Source: Aldehydirespirator sp965203575
GTDB taxonomy: Bacteria; Actinomycetota; Acidimicrobiia; Acidimicrobiales; Aldehydirespiratoraceae
NCBI GenBank assembly: GCA_965203575.1
Contig: OZ241894.1
Span: forward strand, 2,356,001 to 2,420,000
Reading direction: 5' to 3'
Length of the DNA stretch: 64,000 bases
The notes beneath the pieces were generated by a model, which ran no database searches, was not told the DNA's origin, and worked only from the letters and a program-made list of their open reading frames with translations. Numbering within the stretch: position 1 is the stretch's first letter; every line of letters begins with the position of its first letter. This document shows, in pieces, positions 41,813 through 50,300 of the stretch. The translations under genes and the position numbers were made by a program.

Positions 41813-43132
41813 ATGACAACCAATAGGAAGAGGCCAAGAGGCCGAGCGGGCAGGCGCACGAATCCGGTCCATACGGGCGAGGCCGTGGCCCGAGCGGCCC
41901 GTGAGCGCAGCGAACAGGAGCGGGAGACGCACCGCCGCGGCGTGACGGGCTTGCACCTGCCAACGCGCGGTCCCAAGTGGCTGCTGATCGTGTCGCTGCT
42001 CGCAGTGTTCGCGGTCTTGGCCGCGGCATGCGCCGACGATGCCGACGACGCGGCACCGCCGGCCACGACTGCGGCGCCCGAGGCAGCGCCAGAACCCACC
42101 GATGAGACACCGGCTGAGCCTGTGGCTGAGGCGCCGAGGACTCAGGGGCCTGGTGGTGAGGAGGCGGTTGCTTCCAGCGAGGTGACGTTGAGTGACGATG
42201 AGGTTGCTGAGGTGCAGGCGGGCGGTCACACGGCCGCGTTGTTGTGGCATACCGCGGGGGCGTTCACCGACGCGGTCAGCCAGGGCGCCCGTGACGCTTT
42301 CGCGGAGCTCGGGATCGAGGTCATTGCTGAGACCAACGCCCAGTTCGACGCGGCCCAGCAGGCCAACGATGTGGAGACGGTCATGGCGTTGAGCCCCGAC
42401 ATCATCATCAGTTTGGCCATCGGTCCCGACGCGGGCGCGGAGGCGTTCCGCCCGGCGGTTGACGCGGGCGTGCAGCTGGTGTTCTTGTCCAACGTTCCCC
42501 AGGGTTATGTCCACGGTGAGGACTATGTGGGCATCGTCACCGACGACCTGGCCGCCATGGGCATCACCGCCGCGGACCTGCTGGCCGACGCTCTCGGAGG
42601 CGAGGGCGAGGTCGGCTACATCTTCCATGACGCCGCCTATTACGTGACCAACCAGCGCGACCAGGCGTTCAAGGCTTGGATCGAGATCAACTATCCCGGC
42701 ATCGCCATCGTCGCCGAGCAGGGTCTGGCCGACCCGGCCGCGGCGGAGGAGATCGCCACGGCCATGCTGACCCGCAACCCCGACCTCGACGGCATCTACG
42801 CCCCGTGGTCGGCGGGTCCCGCCGACGGGGTGCTGGCCGCCCTCCGGGCTGCGGGCGCCTCCGATGTGGCTCTGGTGACCATGGATCTCGACACCAACGT
42901 GTCGCTGGACCTGGTCGAGGGCGGCAACGTGGTGGGCATAGCCGCCGACGAGGCCTACAACCTCGGCCGCACCATGGCCATCGAGGGCGCCTACGGGATC
43001 CTCGGCAAGCCGGCCCCGGCGTTCGCGGTGGTGCCGGCCATCGGCGTGACCGCCGACAACATCGTCGAGGGCTACCGCCAATCACTGGCCGCCGACCCAC
43101 CCCAAGAAGTCCTCGACGCCATCGGCGGCTGA
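41813..43132 (+). CDS. Sugar ABC transporter substrate-binding protein with repeat-derived N-terminal extension
   Basis: 439 aa. An RbsB-like binding domain starts near 140: AALLWHTAGAFTDAVSQGARD, IIISLAIGPDAGAEAFRPAVDAG, GYIFHDAAYYVTNQRDQAF, DGIYAPWSAGPADGVLAAL. A membrane or lipoprotein signal (WLLIVSLLAVFAVLAAAC) lies only at residues 58-76. The 40 preceding residues (RPRGRAGRRTNPVHTGEAVA...) are the translation of dispersed repeat copy C, inserted in frame. ATG 41813 follows AAAGGGAGGGGCC. A GTG at 41941 after the repeat would restore a normal signal peptide but has no good ribosome site. Confidence 0.85.
   Translation: MTTNRKRPRGRAGRRTNPVHTGEAVARAARERSEQERETHRRGVTGLHLPTRGPKWLLIVSLLAVFAVLAAACADDADDAAPPATTAAPEAAPEPTDETPAEPVAEAPRTQGPGGEEAVASSEVTLSDDEVAEVQAGGHTAALLWHTAGAFTDAVSQGARDAFAELGIEVIAETNAQFDAAQQANDVETVMALSPDIIISLAIGPDAGAEAFRPAVDAGVQLVFLSNVPQGYVHGEDYVGIVTDDLAAMGITAADLLADALGGEGEVGYIFHDAAYYVTNQRDQAFKAWIEINYPGIAIVAEQGLADPAAAEEIATAMLTRNPDLDGIYAPWSAGPADGVLAALRAAGASDVALVTMDLDTNVSLDLVEGGNVVGIAADEAYNLGRTMAIEGAYGILGKPAPAFAVVPAIGVTADNIVEGYRQSLAADPPQEVLDAIGG
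41837..41926 (+). repeat. Dispersed ~90-bp repeat, copy C (in frame in a coding region)
   Basis: Core identical to copy D except for one or two bases, located eight codons after the ATG of the sugar-binding protein. It reads through without a stop as HTGEAVARAARERSEQERE. Confidence 0.88.
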
Positions 43133-43149
43133 GGCAGACTTGCCCCCCA

Positions 43150-43188
43150 AGCCCCGGCGGCAACCAGAATTGAGTTGTCGCCGGGGCT
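43150..43188 (+). terminator. Strong hairpin between binding-protein and permease genes
   Basis: A 15-bp stem with one mismatch (AGCCCCGGCGGCAAC with its near complement) and a 9-nt loop in the 80-nt gap. Hairpins here usually stabilise the upstream binding-protein mRNA or attenuate readthrough. Confidence 0.6.
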
Positions 43189-43212
43189 CCGGGCCCCCTC
43201 AGTGAGGAACGC

Positions 43213-44211
43213 ATGACAGACGACTCCGCCGCGGCCGGGCGGCTGCTTCCTGCCCACCAATGGCTGGCGCGGCGGCGCCGGGATCCGGGCCTGCGTCAAT
43301 ACGTGGTGTACGCGGCCGCGGTGCTCATCTTCGGGATGTTCGCCGTCATCCTCGCCGACGACGGGTTCCTCACCGCCTCCAACCTGCTCAACATCGGCCG
43401 CCAGGCTGCTCCGATCGCGGTGATGGCGGTGGGCATGACCTTCGCTCTGGCTGCGGCCGAGATCGACCTGTCGGTCGGAGCGACCTGTGCCCTGTCATCG
43501 CTGGTAGCCGCCGAGGCGGTGGGGAGCTACGGGTTCGTGGCCGGCGCCGCGGTGGCGCTGGCAGTCGGCGCCGGCATCGGGCTCGTCAACGGCGCCATCG
43601 CCGTCAAGGTGCGCATCCCGTCGTTCCTGGTGACGCTGGGGATGCTGGGGATCGTCAGCGGCATAGCCCGCAACATGAACAACCTGCAGTCGCTGCCGAT
43701 CCGCAACGACACCTTCCTGGCCGTCTTCGGGGCCGGATCGGTGGGGCCCATCTCGTCGCTGCTCATCTGGACCGTCGTGGTCGGACTGATCGGGCACCTC
43801 GTACTGCACCAGCTCCGGTGGGGCCGCCACGTGCTGTCGGTGGGCGCCGACCGCGCCGCGGCAGGCGCGCTCGGCATCAACACGGATCGCATCCGCATCA
43901 CCGCGCTGATGACCAGCGCAGCCGCGGCCTCGTTCGCGGGCGTGCTGCTGGCCGGACGGCTGGCGATCGGGCGCCACGACCTGGGCGAGAACCTGCTGCT
44001 CACGGTGATTGCCGCGGTGGTCATCGGCGGCACCAACCTGTTCGGCGGCCGGGCCTCGGTGGCCGGCGCCATAGCGGGGTCGGTGGTCATGGCCATGCTC
44101 AACAACGGCCTGATCCTCATGGGCTTGCGGGTCGCCGACCAGCTGATCGCCCGGGGCGTGATCATCATCCTGGCGGTGGCGCTGAGCATGCGAGAGCAGA
44201 AGGAGACGTGA
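43213..44211 (+). CDS. Sugar ABC transporter permease (RbsC type)
   Basis: 332 aa with 8-10 membrane segments. GMTFALAAAEIDLSVGATCAL, VRIPSFLVTLGMLGIVSGIA, GINTDRIRITALMTSAAAASFAGVLL and GGTNLFGGRASVAGAIAGSVVM are hallmarks of ribose/xylose-type permeases. It partners the binding protein upstream and the ATPase at 45468. Its last 13 codons are repeated 50 nt downstream. Confidence 0.92.
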   Translation: MTDDSAAAGRLLPAHQWLARRRRDPGLRQYVVYAAAVLIFGMFAVILADDGFLTASNLLNIGRQAAPIAVMAVGMTFALAAAEIDLSVGATCALSSLVAAEAVGSYGFVAGAAVALAVGAGIGLVNGAIAVKVRIPSFLVTLGMLGIVSGIARNMNNLQSLPIRNDTFLAVFGAGSVGPISSLLIWTVVVGLIGHLVLHQLRWGRHVLSVGADRAAAGALGINTDRIRITALMTSAAAASFAGVLLAGRLAIGRHDLGENLLLTVIAAVVIGGTNLFGGRASVAGAIAGSVVMAMLNNGLILMGLRVADQLIARGVIIILAVALSMREQKET

Positions 44212-44261
44212 TGGGGGAGCGGGCGGTGGCGCTCAGCACGCGAGAGCAGAAGGAGGCCTGA
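44172..44261 (+). repeat. 50-bp-offset tandem duplication at the permease 3' end
   Basis: GGCGGTGGCGCTGAGCATG... (44172-44211) is repeated with four changes at 44222-44261. The second copy lies after the stop and can be read as a 16-codon frame from ATG 44211. It also carries the AGAAGGAG ribosome site used by the next gene. Confidence 0.8.
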
Positions 44262-44262
44262 C

Positions 44263-45471
44263 GTGTTCCTGCAGCCGCTGCTGAGGCGCAACCCGCAGTT
44301 CGTTGAAGCCGCAGTCGAGTTCCATCAAGCGGGACGGATACCGGCCAACAGCTGCGTTCTCGACCTCGACGCGATCGAGACGAACACGGCTGGACTGTGC
44401 CGGCAAGCCCGTCGGCTGGGACTCACCGTCTACGCCATGACCAAGCAGATCGGCCGGGCCCCGGCGGCGCTGGCTGCCATGACCGCCGGCGGTGTCGACG
44501 GCTATGTCGCTGTGGACATGGCCTGCGCCCGACCGATCGCCCGCCACGGCCACAACCTCGGCCACGTCGGCCATCTCGTGCAGGTGCCCCGAGCCGAGGC
44601 CGGCGAGGCTGCCGGGCTCGAGCCCGACTACTGGACGATCTTCTCTGAGAACAAGGCCGAGGAGGCCGCGGCCGCGGCCCGTCGTCTCGGGCGGTCCCAG
44701 CGGCTGCTGGTGCGGGTGTTCGCCGAAGGGGACACGTTCTACGCCGGCCACGAGGGCGGTGTCGGGCTGGACGACCTGCCCGCCATGATCGATCGCATCG
44801 CCGGGATGGAGGGAGCCGAGTTCGCCGGATTGACCACCTTCCCGGCGCTGCTGTTCGACTCCGCTTCGGGCGGGGCCCGCCTCACCCCAAACGCCGCGAC
44901 GCTGGCCCGGGCTGCGGAGATCGCCCGTGGCCACCCCGCCTGCCCACCGACGCTGGAGATCAACGCGCCCGGCACCACCTCGACCGAGGTGCTCGGCATG
45001 CTGGCCGAGGCCGGCGCCACCCAGGTCGAGCCCGGCCACGGACTCACCGGCACGACTCCCCTCCATGGGGTGCGGGACCTTCTGGAGCAGCCCGCGGTGC
45101 TCTACCTCAGCGAGGTGGCCCACATCCACCAGGGCGTGCCGCTCTGCTTCGGCGGGGGGCTGTACGTCGACCCGGTGTTCGGCGACTACGACGTGCGAGC
45201 CGCTGTCGCCCACGACCCGTCGGAGGTCTCGACGGAACCGGTGCCGGTGGACATGCCCGCCCCGGCGGCCATCGACTACTACGCCAGACTCCACCCCGGC
45301 GAGAGCCGGACTGTGGCCGAGGGCGCCACCGTCGTCTTCGGTTTCCGGGTCCAGGCCTTCGTCACCAGGACGTTGATCGTGGGCCTCACCGGCGTTTCTT
45401 CCGGCCGGGCGCAGGTGGCGGGAGTCTGGAACGGCTTCGGGGACGAGGTCTCCGTCGGGGGCTCGAAGTGA
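44263..45471 (+). CDS. YhfX-type PLP-dependent fold-III enzyme (alanine-racemase-like)
   Basis: 402 aa. The PLP lysine lies in VYAMTKQIGR; DGYVAVDMACARPI, GHVGHLVQVPR, LTTFPALLFD, LEINAPGTTSTEVL and VEPGHGLTGTTP follow. This order and spacing match E. coli YhfX, whose biochemistry is not settled (from memory). Fold-III PLP enzymes racemise or decarboxylate amino acids. GTG 44263 follows AGAAGGAGGCC. It is set between the two halves of the ABC importer, so it is a core part of this pathway. Confidence 0.8.
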   Translation: MFLQPLLRRNPQFVEAAVEFHQAGRIPANSCVLDLDAIETNTAGLCRQARRLGLTVYAMTKQIGRAPAALAAMTAGGVDGYVAVDMACARPIARHGHNLGHVGHLVQVPRAEAGEAAGLEPDYWTIFSENKAEEAAAAARRLGRSQRLLVRVFAEGDTFYAGHEGGVGLDDLPAMIDRIAGMEGAEFAGLTTFPALLFDSASGGARLTPNAATLARAAEIARGHPACPPTLEINAPGTTSTEVLGMLAEAGATQVEPGHGLTGTTPLHGVRDLLEQPAVLYLSEVAHIHQGVPLCFGGGLYVDPVFGDYDVRAAVAHDPSEVSTEPVPVDMPAPAAIDYYARLHPGESRTVAEGATVVFGFRVQAFVTRTLIVGLTGVSSGRAQVAGVWNGFGDEVSVGGSK

Positions 45472-46247
45472 CGGGCGCGGCCGGCACCCCCGCACTCGAG
45501 GTCGAGGGCCTGTGCAAGTCGTTCCGGGCCGTGCAGGCGCTCGATCATGTGGCGCTGAGCCTCCACTACGGCCGGGTCACGGCCCTGCTGGGCGACAACG
45601 GCGCGGGCAAGTCGACGCTGGTCAAGTGCATCTCCGGCGTGTACGCGCCCGACGCGGGCGTCGTCAAGGTCGACGGGACCGTCCAGGCGGTCGCATCGCC
45701 CGAGGCGGCCCGGTCGCTGGGCATCGAGACCGTCCATCAGACGTTGGCCGTGATCGACCCCCTCGATGTGGTCGAGAACCTCTTTCTCAACCGGGAGCAC
45801 ACCCGCGGCGGGCGGCTCGGCGCCTGGCTCGGGGTGCTCGACAAGAAGCGCATGCGGGCCGAGTCCGGCGAGATCCTGGGGAGACTCGACATTCGCATCC
45901 CGTCGTTGCGCCGGTCGATGAGCGCCCTGTCGGGCGGCCAGCGCCAAGCGGTGGCCATCGGCCGGGCGGCCGCATGGGGACAGCAGATCGTCCTGCTCGA
46001 CGAGCCCGCGGCTGCACTGGGTGTGGAGCAGGCGGCCCGGGTGCTCGACCTCATCCGCAGCCTGCGCGACGCCGGCGTGGCGGTCCTGTTGATCACTCAC
46101 AACATGGACCGCGTCACCGAGGTCTGCGACCGCGCCGTGGTGCTGCGCCAGGGCCGCAAGACCGCCGAGGTGGACGTGGGCGAGGTGACCAAGGACGACC
46201 TGGTCGCCTACATCACCGGCGCCAGAACGGGCGACCTGGGTCCATGA
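45468..46247 (+). CDS. Sugar ABC transporter ATPase, single-domain (RbsA half type)
   Basis: 259 aa. Walker A LLGDNGAGKSTLVK, Q-loop TVHQTLAVIDP, signature LSGGQRQAVAIGRAA, Walker B QIVLLDEPAAALG, H-loop LITHNMD. RbsA proteins usually have two such domains; this is a single-domain form of the kind found with fructose-type importers. GTG start overlaps the YhfX-type stop. Confidence 0.92.
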   Translation: MTGAAGTPALEVEGLCKSFRAVQALDHVALSLHYGRVTALLGDNGAGKSTLVKCISGVYAPDAGVVKVDGTVQAVASPEAARSLGIETVHQTLAVIDPLDVVENLFLNREHTRGGRLGAWLGVLDKKRMRAESGEILGRLDIRIPSLRRSMSALSGGQRQAVAIGRAAAWGQQIVLLDEPAAALGVEQAARVLDLIRSLRDAGVAVLLITHNMDRVTEVCDRAVVLRQGRKTAEVDVGEVTKDDLVAYITGARTGDLGP

Positions 46248-47026
46248 GCGCAGGATCCGACATGCAGCTCGGCATAGATGTCGGGGGCACCAGCATCAAG
46301 GGCGCGGTGGTCGATCTGGACACAGGCGAACTGGCCGGGGCCATCCGCTCCGAGCCGACGCCTGAGACGGCGACGCCCGGTGACGTCGCATCCGCCATCG
46401 GTCGCATCGCGTCGGCGGTGGGCTGGTCCGGCCCGGTCGGTGTGGCCCTGCCGGGCGTCATCGACGGGTCGTTGCTGCGCCATGCCCCCAATCTCTCCGG
46501 CGCGTTCGAGGAGAATGGTGCGCTGGCCTGCCTGCGGTCGGAGGAGGGCGCCAACGCGGTGCTCATCAACGACGCCGATGCCGCGGGGCTGGCCGAGCTG
46601 ACCTACGGCGACGCCGGACTCGACCGGGACGGGCTGACCATCGTGCTGACCTTCGGAACGGGCATAGGCAGCGCGCTGCTTCACAACGGCGATCTCATCG
46701 CCAACTCGGAGCTGGGCGGCCTAGTCGGCACCAACGGGCGCTTCGAGGAGATCGCCTCCGGGAGGGCGATCTCCACCGAGGAGCTCTCCCCGGTCGAATG
46801 GGCCCGGCGGGCCCAGCCCTTCTTCGACGAGCTGGAGGCCATGCTCAACCCGTCCCGCTGGGTGGTGGGCGGGGGACTGAGCGAGAACTTCGACCGCTTC
46901 GCGTCGAGGCTCAAGCTGTCCAAGCCCATCACGGCCGCCCACCTCGGCGTGCACGCCGGCGTAGTCGGCGCCGCTGTCGCCGTGCGCCGCGCCGGACGCG
47001 GCACCGCGGGCACCGCGACACAGTGA
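46244..47026 (+). CDS. ROK-family sugar kinase (polyphosphate-glucokinase-like)
   Basis: 260 aa. LGIDVGGTSIKGAVVDLDTG (phosphate loop), ALPGVIDGSLL, LINDADAAGLAEL (catalytic Asp), VLTFGTGIGSALLHNGDLI, NSELGGLVG and WVVGGGLSENF. This is the pattern of actinobacterial polyphosphate glucokinases. Here it most likely phosphorylates the deacylated amino sugar at O6 for NagB. ATG 46244 overlaps the ATPase stop. Confidence 0.85.
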   Translation: MSAGSDMQLGIDVGGTSIKGAVVDLDTGELAGAIRSEPTPETATPGDVASAIGRIASAVGWSGPVGVALPGVIDGSLLRHAPNLSGAFEENGALACLRSEEGANAVLINDADAAGLAELTYGDAGLDRDGLTIVLTFGTGIGSALLHNGDLIANSELGGLVGTNGRFEEIASGRAISTEELSPVEWARRAQPFFDELEAMLNPSRWVVGGGLSENFDRFASRLKLSKPITAAHLGVHAGVVGAAVAVRRAGRGTAGTATQ

Positions 47027-47796
47027 GGGTCGTCGTAAGCGAGTCTGCAGCCGCAGCCGCACGGGTGGTCGCTGATCTCGTCGAGCGGTACATGACTTCC
47101 GCGCCGCGGCCTGCTCTAGGCCTGGCCACCGGCGAGACGATGGAGGCGGTGTTCGTCGAACTGGTGCGGCGCCACCGTGAGCAGGGCCTGAGCTTCGCTC
47201 GCGTCGACGCCTATCTTCTCGACGAGTACCTGGATGTCGCCCACGACGATCGGTGCGCCTACCGCAACGTGGTGCACCGGCTGCTGGCCGGTCAGGTCGA
47301 CATGGACTCCGGCGCCGTCCACGGCCCCAACCCCCAAGCGCCTGATGTGGTCGCGGAGTGCGCCCGCTACGAGCGGCAGGTGCGGGAGGCCTCCATCGGG
47401 CTGCAGCTGCTGGGCATCGGAGCCAACGGCCACATCGCCTTCAACGAGCCGGGATCTCCGCTGGACAGCGCTACCCGTGTGGTCGAGTTGAGCGAGCAGA
47501 CCCGGGCCGACAACGCTCGCTTCTTCGGTGCGGGGCGGTCCGTGCCCGCCCGAGCCATCACCCAGGGCATCGCCACTATCAGTGCCGCCGCCCGACTGGT
47601 GCTGATCGCCTGCGGGGAGCACAAGGCCCAGGCCGTGGCCCGAGCCCTGGAGGGTCCTGTGGCCCCACGAGTCCCCGCCTCAGCCATCCAGCGCCATCGC
47701 AGCGTCACCGTGGTGCTCGACGCTCCCGCAGCGTCCCGCTTGCGGCGATGCAACGAACGGACCGTCCCGGTCGGGTCGAAGGTTCCCCTCGCCTGA
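47023..47796 (+). CDS. nagB: Glucosamine-6-phosphate deaminase
   Basis: 257 aa. ALGLATGETMEAVFVELVRRH (phosphate-binding), AYLLDEYLDV with the catalytic Asp67, and LGIGANGHIAFNEPG (131-145) with His137; the Asn at 135 is found in Firmicute NagB as well. SEQTRADNARFF and ITQGIATISAAARL follow. It converts glucosamine-6-phosphate to fructose-6-phosphate and ammonia, the last step before glycolysis. GTG overlaps the kinase stop. Confidence 0.9.
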   Translation: MRVVVSESAAAAARVVADLVERYMTSAPRPALGLATGETMEAVFVELVRRHREQGLSFARVDAYLLDEYLDVAHDDRCAYRNVVHRLLAGQVDMDSGAVHGPNPQAPDVVAECARYERQVREASIGLQLLGIGANGHIAFNEPGSPLDSATRVVELSEQTRADNARFFGAGRSVPARAITQGIATISAAARLVLIACGEHKAQAVARALEGPVAPRVPASAIQRHRSVTVVLDAPAASRLRRCNERTVPVGSKVPLA

Positions 47797-47820
47797 GTAG
47801 GGGTCGAGGCCCTGCTGGGC

Positions 47821-49002
47821 TCAGAGGCCGTGCAGCGGCGAGCGGTGCAGTCGGTGCCAGGGGACTAGCAGGCCGTCGCTGCGTTCCTGCGGGTCGTCGC
47901 CTCCGTAGACGCAGACGACGCCGGCATCGGGATGCAGTTCCGCGAGATGGCCTCGTACCCTGCGGGCGCCGGCCAGCAGGCTCGACGACGGTGTGGCAGA
48001 GGACTTGGCCTCTACCAGCGACAGCCCCGCCGGGTGTTCGATGACGAGGTCCACCTCGGCGCCGTTGCGATCCCGGTAGAACGACAGACCGCCCGTCAGG
48101 CCTCGGTTGGCCCGGTGCTTGGCGACCTCGGAGACGACCCATGTCTCGAAGATCGCGCCGCGCAGCGGATGGGTCGCGAGCTGCTCTGGTTCGCGGATGC
48201 CCAGCAACCAGCACACCAGGCCGGTGTCGTAGAAGTGCAGTCTCGGCATCTTCACGATCCGCTTGCGCAGCCTGGCGTGGAAGGCGGGAAGGCGGAAGGC
48301 GACGAAGCCCGCTTCCAGGATGCTCAGCCACGCCTTGGCCGTGGGCTGGGAGACTCCGCAGTCGTCGGCCAGCGACGAGTAGTTGACGAGTTGCGCGGTC
48401 CGGCCCGCGCACAACTGCACGAACCTCTGGAACGCAGCGAGGTCGCCCACGTTGGTCACCGTGCGCACGTCGCGCTCGATGTACGTGGCCACATACGCGC
48501 TCAGCCACTCGACGGGATCGAGGCCCCGGTCGAAGATGGCGGGGTACCCCCCCGTGAACAGGGCCTCGTCGAGGCTGGCCGGGTGCTCAGCGAAGCGCAG
48601 AACCTCGCTGCGGGCGAGCGGTAGGAGGTGCAGGACCGCAGTGCGCCCAGCGAGCGACTGGCTGACCGACTCGACGAGGGCGAGGTTCTGCGATCCTGTG
48701 AGGATCCATCGCCCGGGCGTGGGGTCTGCGTCGATTGCACCCTGGAGATACGACAGCAGGTCGGGCACTCGCTGCACTTCGTCGATGACGGCGCCGTCCG
48801 GGTACTGGCCGAGGAAGGCCCTCGGGTCCTCCGACGCGAACGCACGCACGTCGGGCGACTCCAGACTGGCATAGGCATGTTGGGGGAAGAGCCTCCGGCA
48901 TAGCGTCGTCTTGCCGCTCTGGCGCGGTCCGGTCAGTGTGATCGCAGGCCAACCGGCGGCGGCCCGTTCCAGCCGCGCCGTCAGATCACGTTCGATGATC
49001 AC
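47821..49002 (-). CDS. AAA_14 / DUF4143 ATPase
   Basis: 393 aa. N-terminal AAA domain: Walker A LTGPRQSGKTTLCRRL, Walker B DGAVIDEVQRVPDLL and sensor WILTGSQN; C-terminal DUF4143 with a nuclease-like FYRDRNGAEVDLVIE ... LVEAKSS motif. Such proteins are common in accessory regions; their role is not established. It is convergent with nagB, 24 nt apart. Confidence 0.88.
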   Translation of the reverse strand: MIIERDLTARLERAAAGWPAITLTGPRQSGKTTLCRRLFPQHAYASLESPDVRAFASEDPRAFLGQYPDGAVIDEVQRVPDLLSYLQGAIDADPTPGRWILTGSQNLALVESVSQSLAGRTAVLHLLPLARSEVLRFAEHPASLDEALFTGGYPAIFDRGLDPVEWLSAYVATYIERDVRTVTNVGDLAAFQRFVQLCAGRTAQLVNYSSLADDCGVSQPTAKAWLSILEAGFVAFRLPAFHARLRKRIVKMPRLHFYDTGLVCWLLGIREPEQLATHPLRGAIFETWVVSEVAKHRANRGLTGGLSFYRDRNGAEVDLVIEHPAGLSLVEAKSSATPSSSLLAGARRVRGHLAELHPDAGVVCVYGGDDPQERSDGLLVPWHRLHRSPLHGL

Positions 49003-49049
49003 AGCTTGAGCCTAGCCAGAGCTAGACTGTTTCAAAGTAGTGTTTTGAG

Positions 49050-49190
49050 ATGGCCCATAGCTCTGTGTCTCCAATGGCTGCGTACACCCGCCGGGTGCTC
49101 AGGGGCATGGTGGCCGCTGGCACCCTGGAGGTCGTACCCCGCACCGGCAGCCGTGCCAGGCTCTACCGGGTGGTCGACGGCTCCCCGTAG
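49050..49190 (+). CDS. Small 46-aa frame resembling the wing of a helix-turn-helix protein
   Basis: MAHSSVSPMAAYTRRVLRGM followed by VAAGTLEVVPRTGSRARLYRVV. This looks like the last helix and wing of a winged helix domain, so it may be a remnant of a regulator or a tiny gene. No clear ribosome site. Confidence 0.3.
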   Translation: MAHSSVSPMAAYTRRVLRGMVAAGTLEVVPRTGSRARLYRVVDGSP

Positions 49191-49394
49191 AACGCGAAAT
49201 AAGGGGCCTGGAGCGACGTTGGAGGTCGAGGGTGCCCTGAACCCCTCCCGGACCCTCCACGTCGTTCCTGGCGCGTCTGGGTGGTTCTCTGGGCGGATAC
49301 GGGTGGACCTGGGACCCCAGGAACCAGAAACCCCCGCCCTCCCCGACCCTACCACCGGCACCCCCGCTCAAGATGAGGGCTAGTCTGGAAGCCA
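49191..49394. other. Non-coding stretch after the small frame
   Basis: 204 nt of GC-rich DNA with no gene I can support; open frames on either strand have no family features. Confidence 0.4.
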
Positions 49395-49640
49395 ATGTGG
49401 CCTACCGCTTCCGTTCTCGTTCTCACCGGGCTGTATGTCGGGCAGATCGTGGCAGTGGTGGCGTTCGCCGCTTTGGGGGTCGCGGGGCTTGTGCCTGCCT
49501 GGGCCGCTTGGACTGTGGTGCTCATCTTCGCGGCCTCGTTCCTGGTGCCCGAGCTGCTCGGTCCGCTGCCCATAGTGGCTGCCGCGGTGGCTGCGGTGTG
49601 GTCCATCGTTGTCGCCGTCGAGCAGGGACTGATCCTCTAG
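49395..49640 (+). CDS. Small membrane protein (81 aa)
   Basis: Two to three hydrophobic segments (TASVLVLTGLYVGQIVAVVA, AAWTVVLIFAASFLVPELLG, IVAAAVAAVWSIVVAV). No family recognised. It lies 11 nt before another small membrane gene, next to an integrase remnant, so it may be cargo of a former integrated element. Confidence 0.5.
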   Translation: MWPTASVLVLTGLYVGQIVAVVAFAALGVAGLVPAWAAWTVVLIFAASFLVPELLGPLPIVAAAVAAVWSIVVAVEQGLIL

Positions 49641-49651
49641 CAGGTGGAGGC

Positions 49652-49876
49652 ATGTACCTATTGCGGGCTCTCGCCTTCTACGCGGTCAAGACCATCATTT
49701 ATGCCGCCTACGCCGCCCTCGGTGCCGGGCTCGGCTGGTTCGCTGTTTACGTCGTCGGTCTCAACGGGTCCGTCGTGATCTACGCCGCCCTGCTCATCAT
49801 GCTCTACCCCACCAGAGCTGCCCGTGCCCGATTGCGTCAGCGGTTCGGTAAGGATGCTGTACGGTCAGGGCCGTGA
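49652..49876 (+). CDS. Small membrane protein (74 aa)
   Basis: Two hydrophobic segments (ALAFYAVKTIIYAAYAALGA and WFAVYVVGLNGSVVIYAALL) and a basic tail (RAARARLRQRFGK). AGGTGGAGG precedes ATG 49652. Paired with the gene upstream; followed by a strong terminator hairpin. Confidence 0.5.
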   Translation: MYLLRALAFYAVKTIIYAAYAALGAGLGWFAVYVVGLNGSVVIYAALLIMLYPTRAARARLRQRFGKDAVRSGP

Positions 49877-49884
49877 GCACCAGT

Positions 49885-49913
49885 AACCCCCCGCCCTGGT
49901 CGGGCGGGGGGTT
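49885..49913 (+). terminator. Perfect 12-bp hairpin
   Basis: AACCCCCCGCCC with its exact complement around loop TGGTC, 9 nt after the small membrane gene. It separates the small-gene pair from the convergent integrase remnant. Confidence 0.8.
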
Positions 49914-49952
49914 CCCGGTCATTCACCTTGCCCGGTCGGGACCGGGAGCGGG

Positions 49953-50300
49953 TCAGCGTAGCAAGTGGTCGGCCCACGCCTCCATGACTGGCCTGCGGGC
50001 CTCCAGGAGGTCCGAGCGCTGGTAGGCACCCTCCACGCCGGGCACCACGTGACCTAGTGCGGTCTCGGCAACCTCGCGGGCTACCCCGGTGCCCGCGCAC
50101 CAGGACCGGAACGCCGACCGCAACCCGTGGACCGTGCCCCGCTCGGGGTTCTCCACCTTCTGCCAGGTGCGCCGCAGCGCCACCGGGGTGAGCGTGTCAC
50201 CACGGGGGGCCGGGAACACCAGACCCTCGCCCTCGGTGGTACGCCGACTAGACCCGTGCTGCCGGTAGTTCACTACCCATCCCTGGTGGTCGGAGAATAC
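49953..50300 (-). pseudogene. Tyrosine integrase, C-terminal fragment
   Basis: About 115 codons. VHGLRSAFRSWC (catalytic Arg), AETALGHVVPGVEGAYQRSD (His and nucleophile Tyr) and LLEARRPVMEAWADHLL match the end of P4-type phage integrases. The N-terminal three quarters are missing: upstream of about 50300 the frame enters the 5' region of the convergently unrelated FAH gene. The remnant marks an old integration and later deletion. Confidence 0.8.

Noticed and set aside
49032..49395. Overlapping open frames of about 100 codons on both strands
   Set aside because: No family features, and they exclude one another. Only a 46-codon frame at 49050 shows a faint winged-helix pattern.
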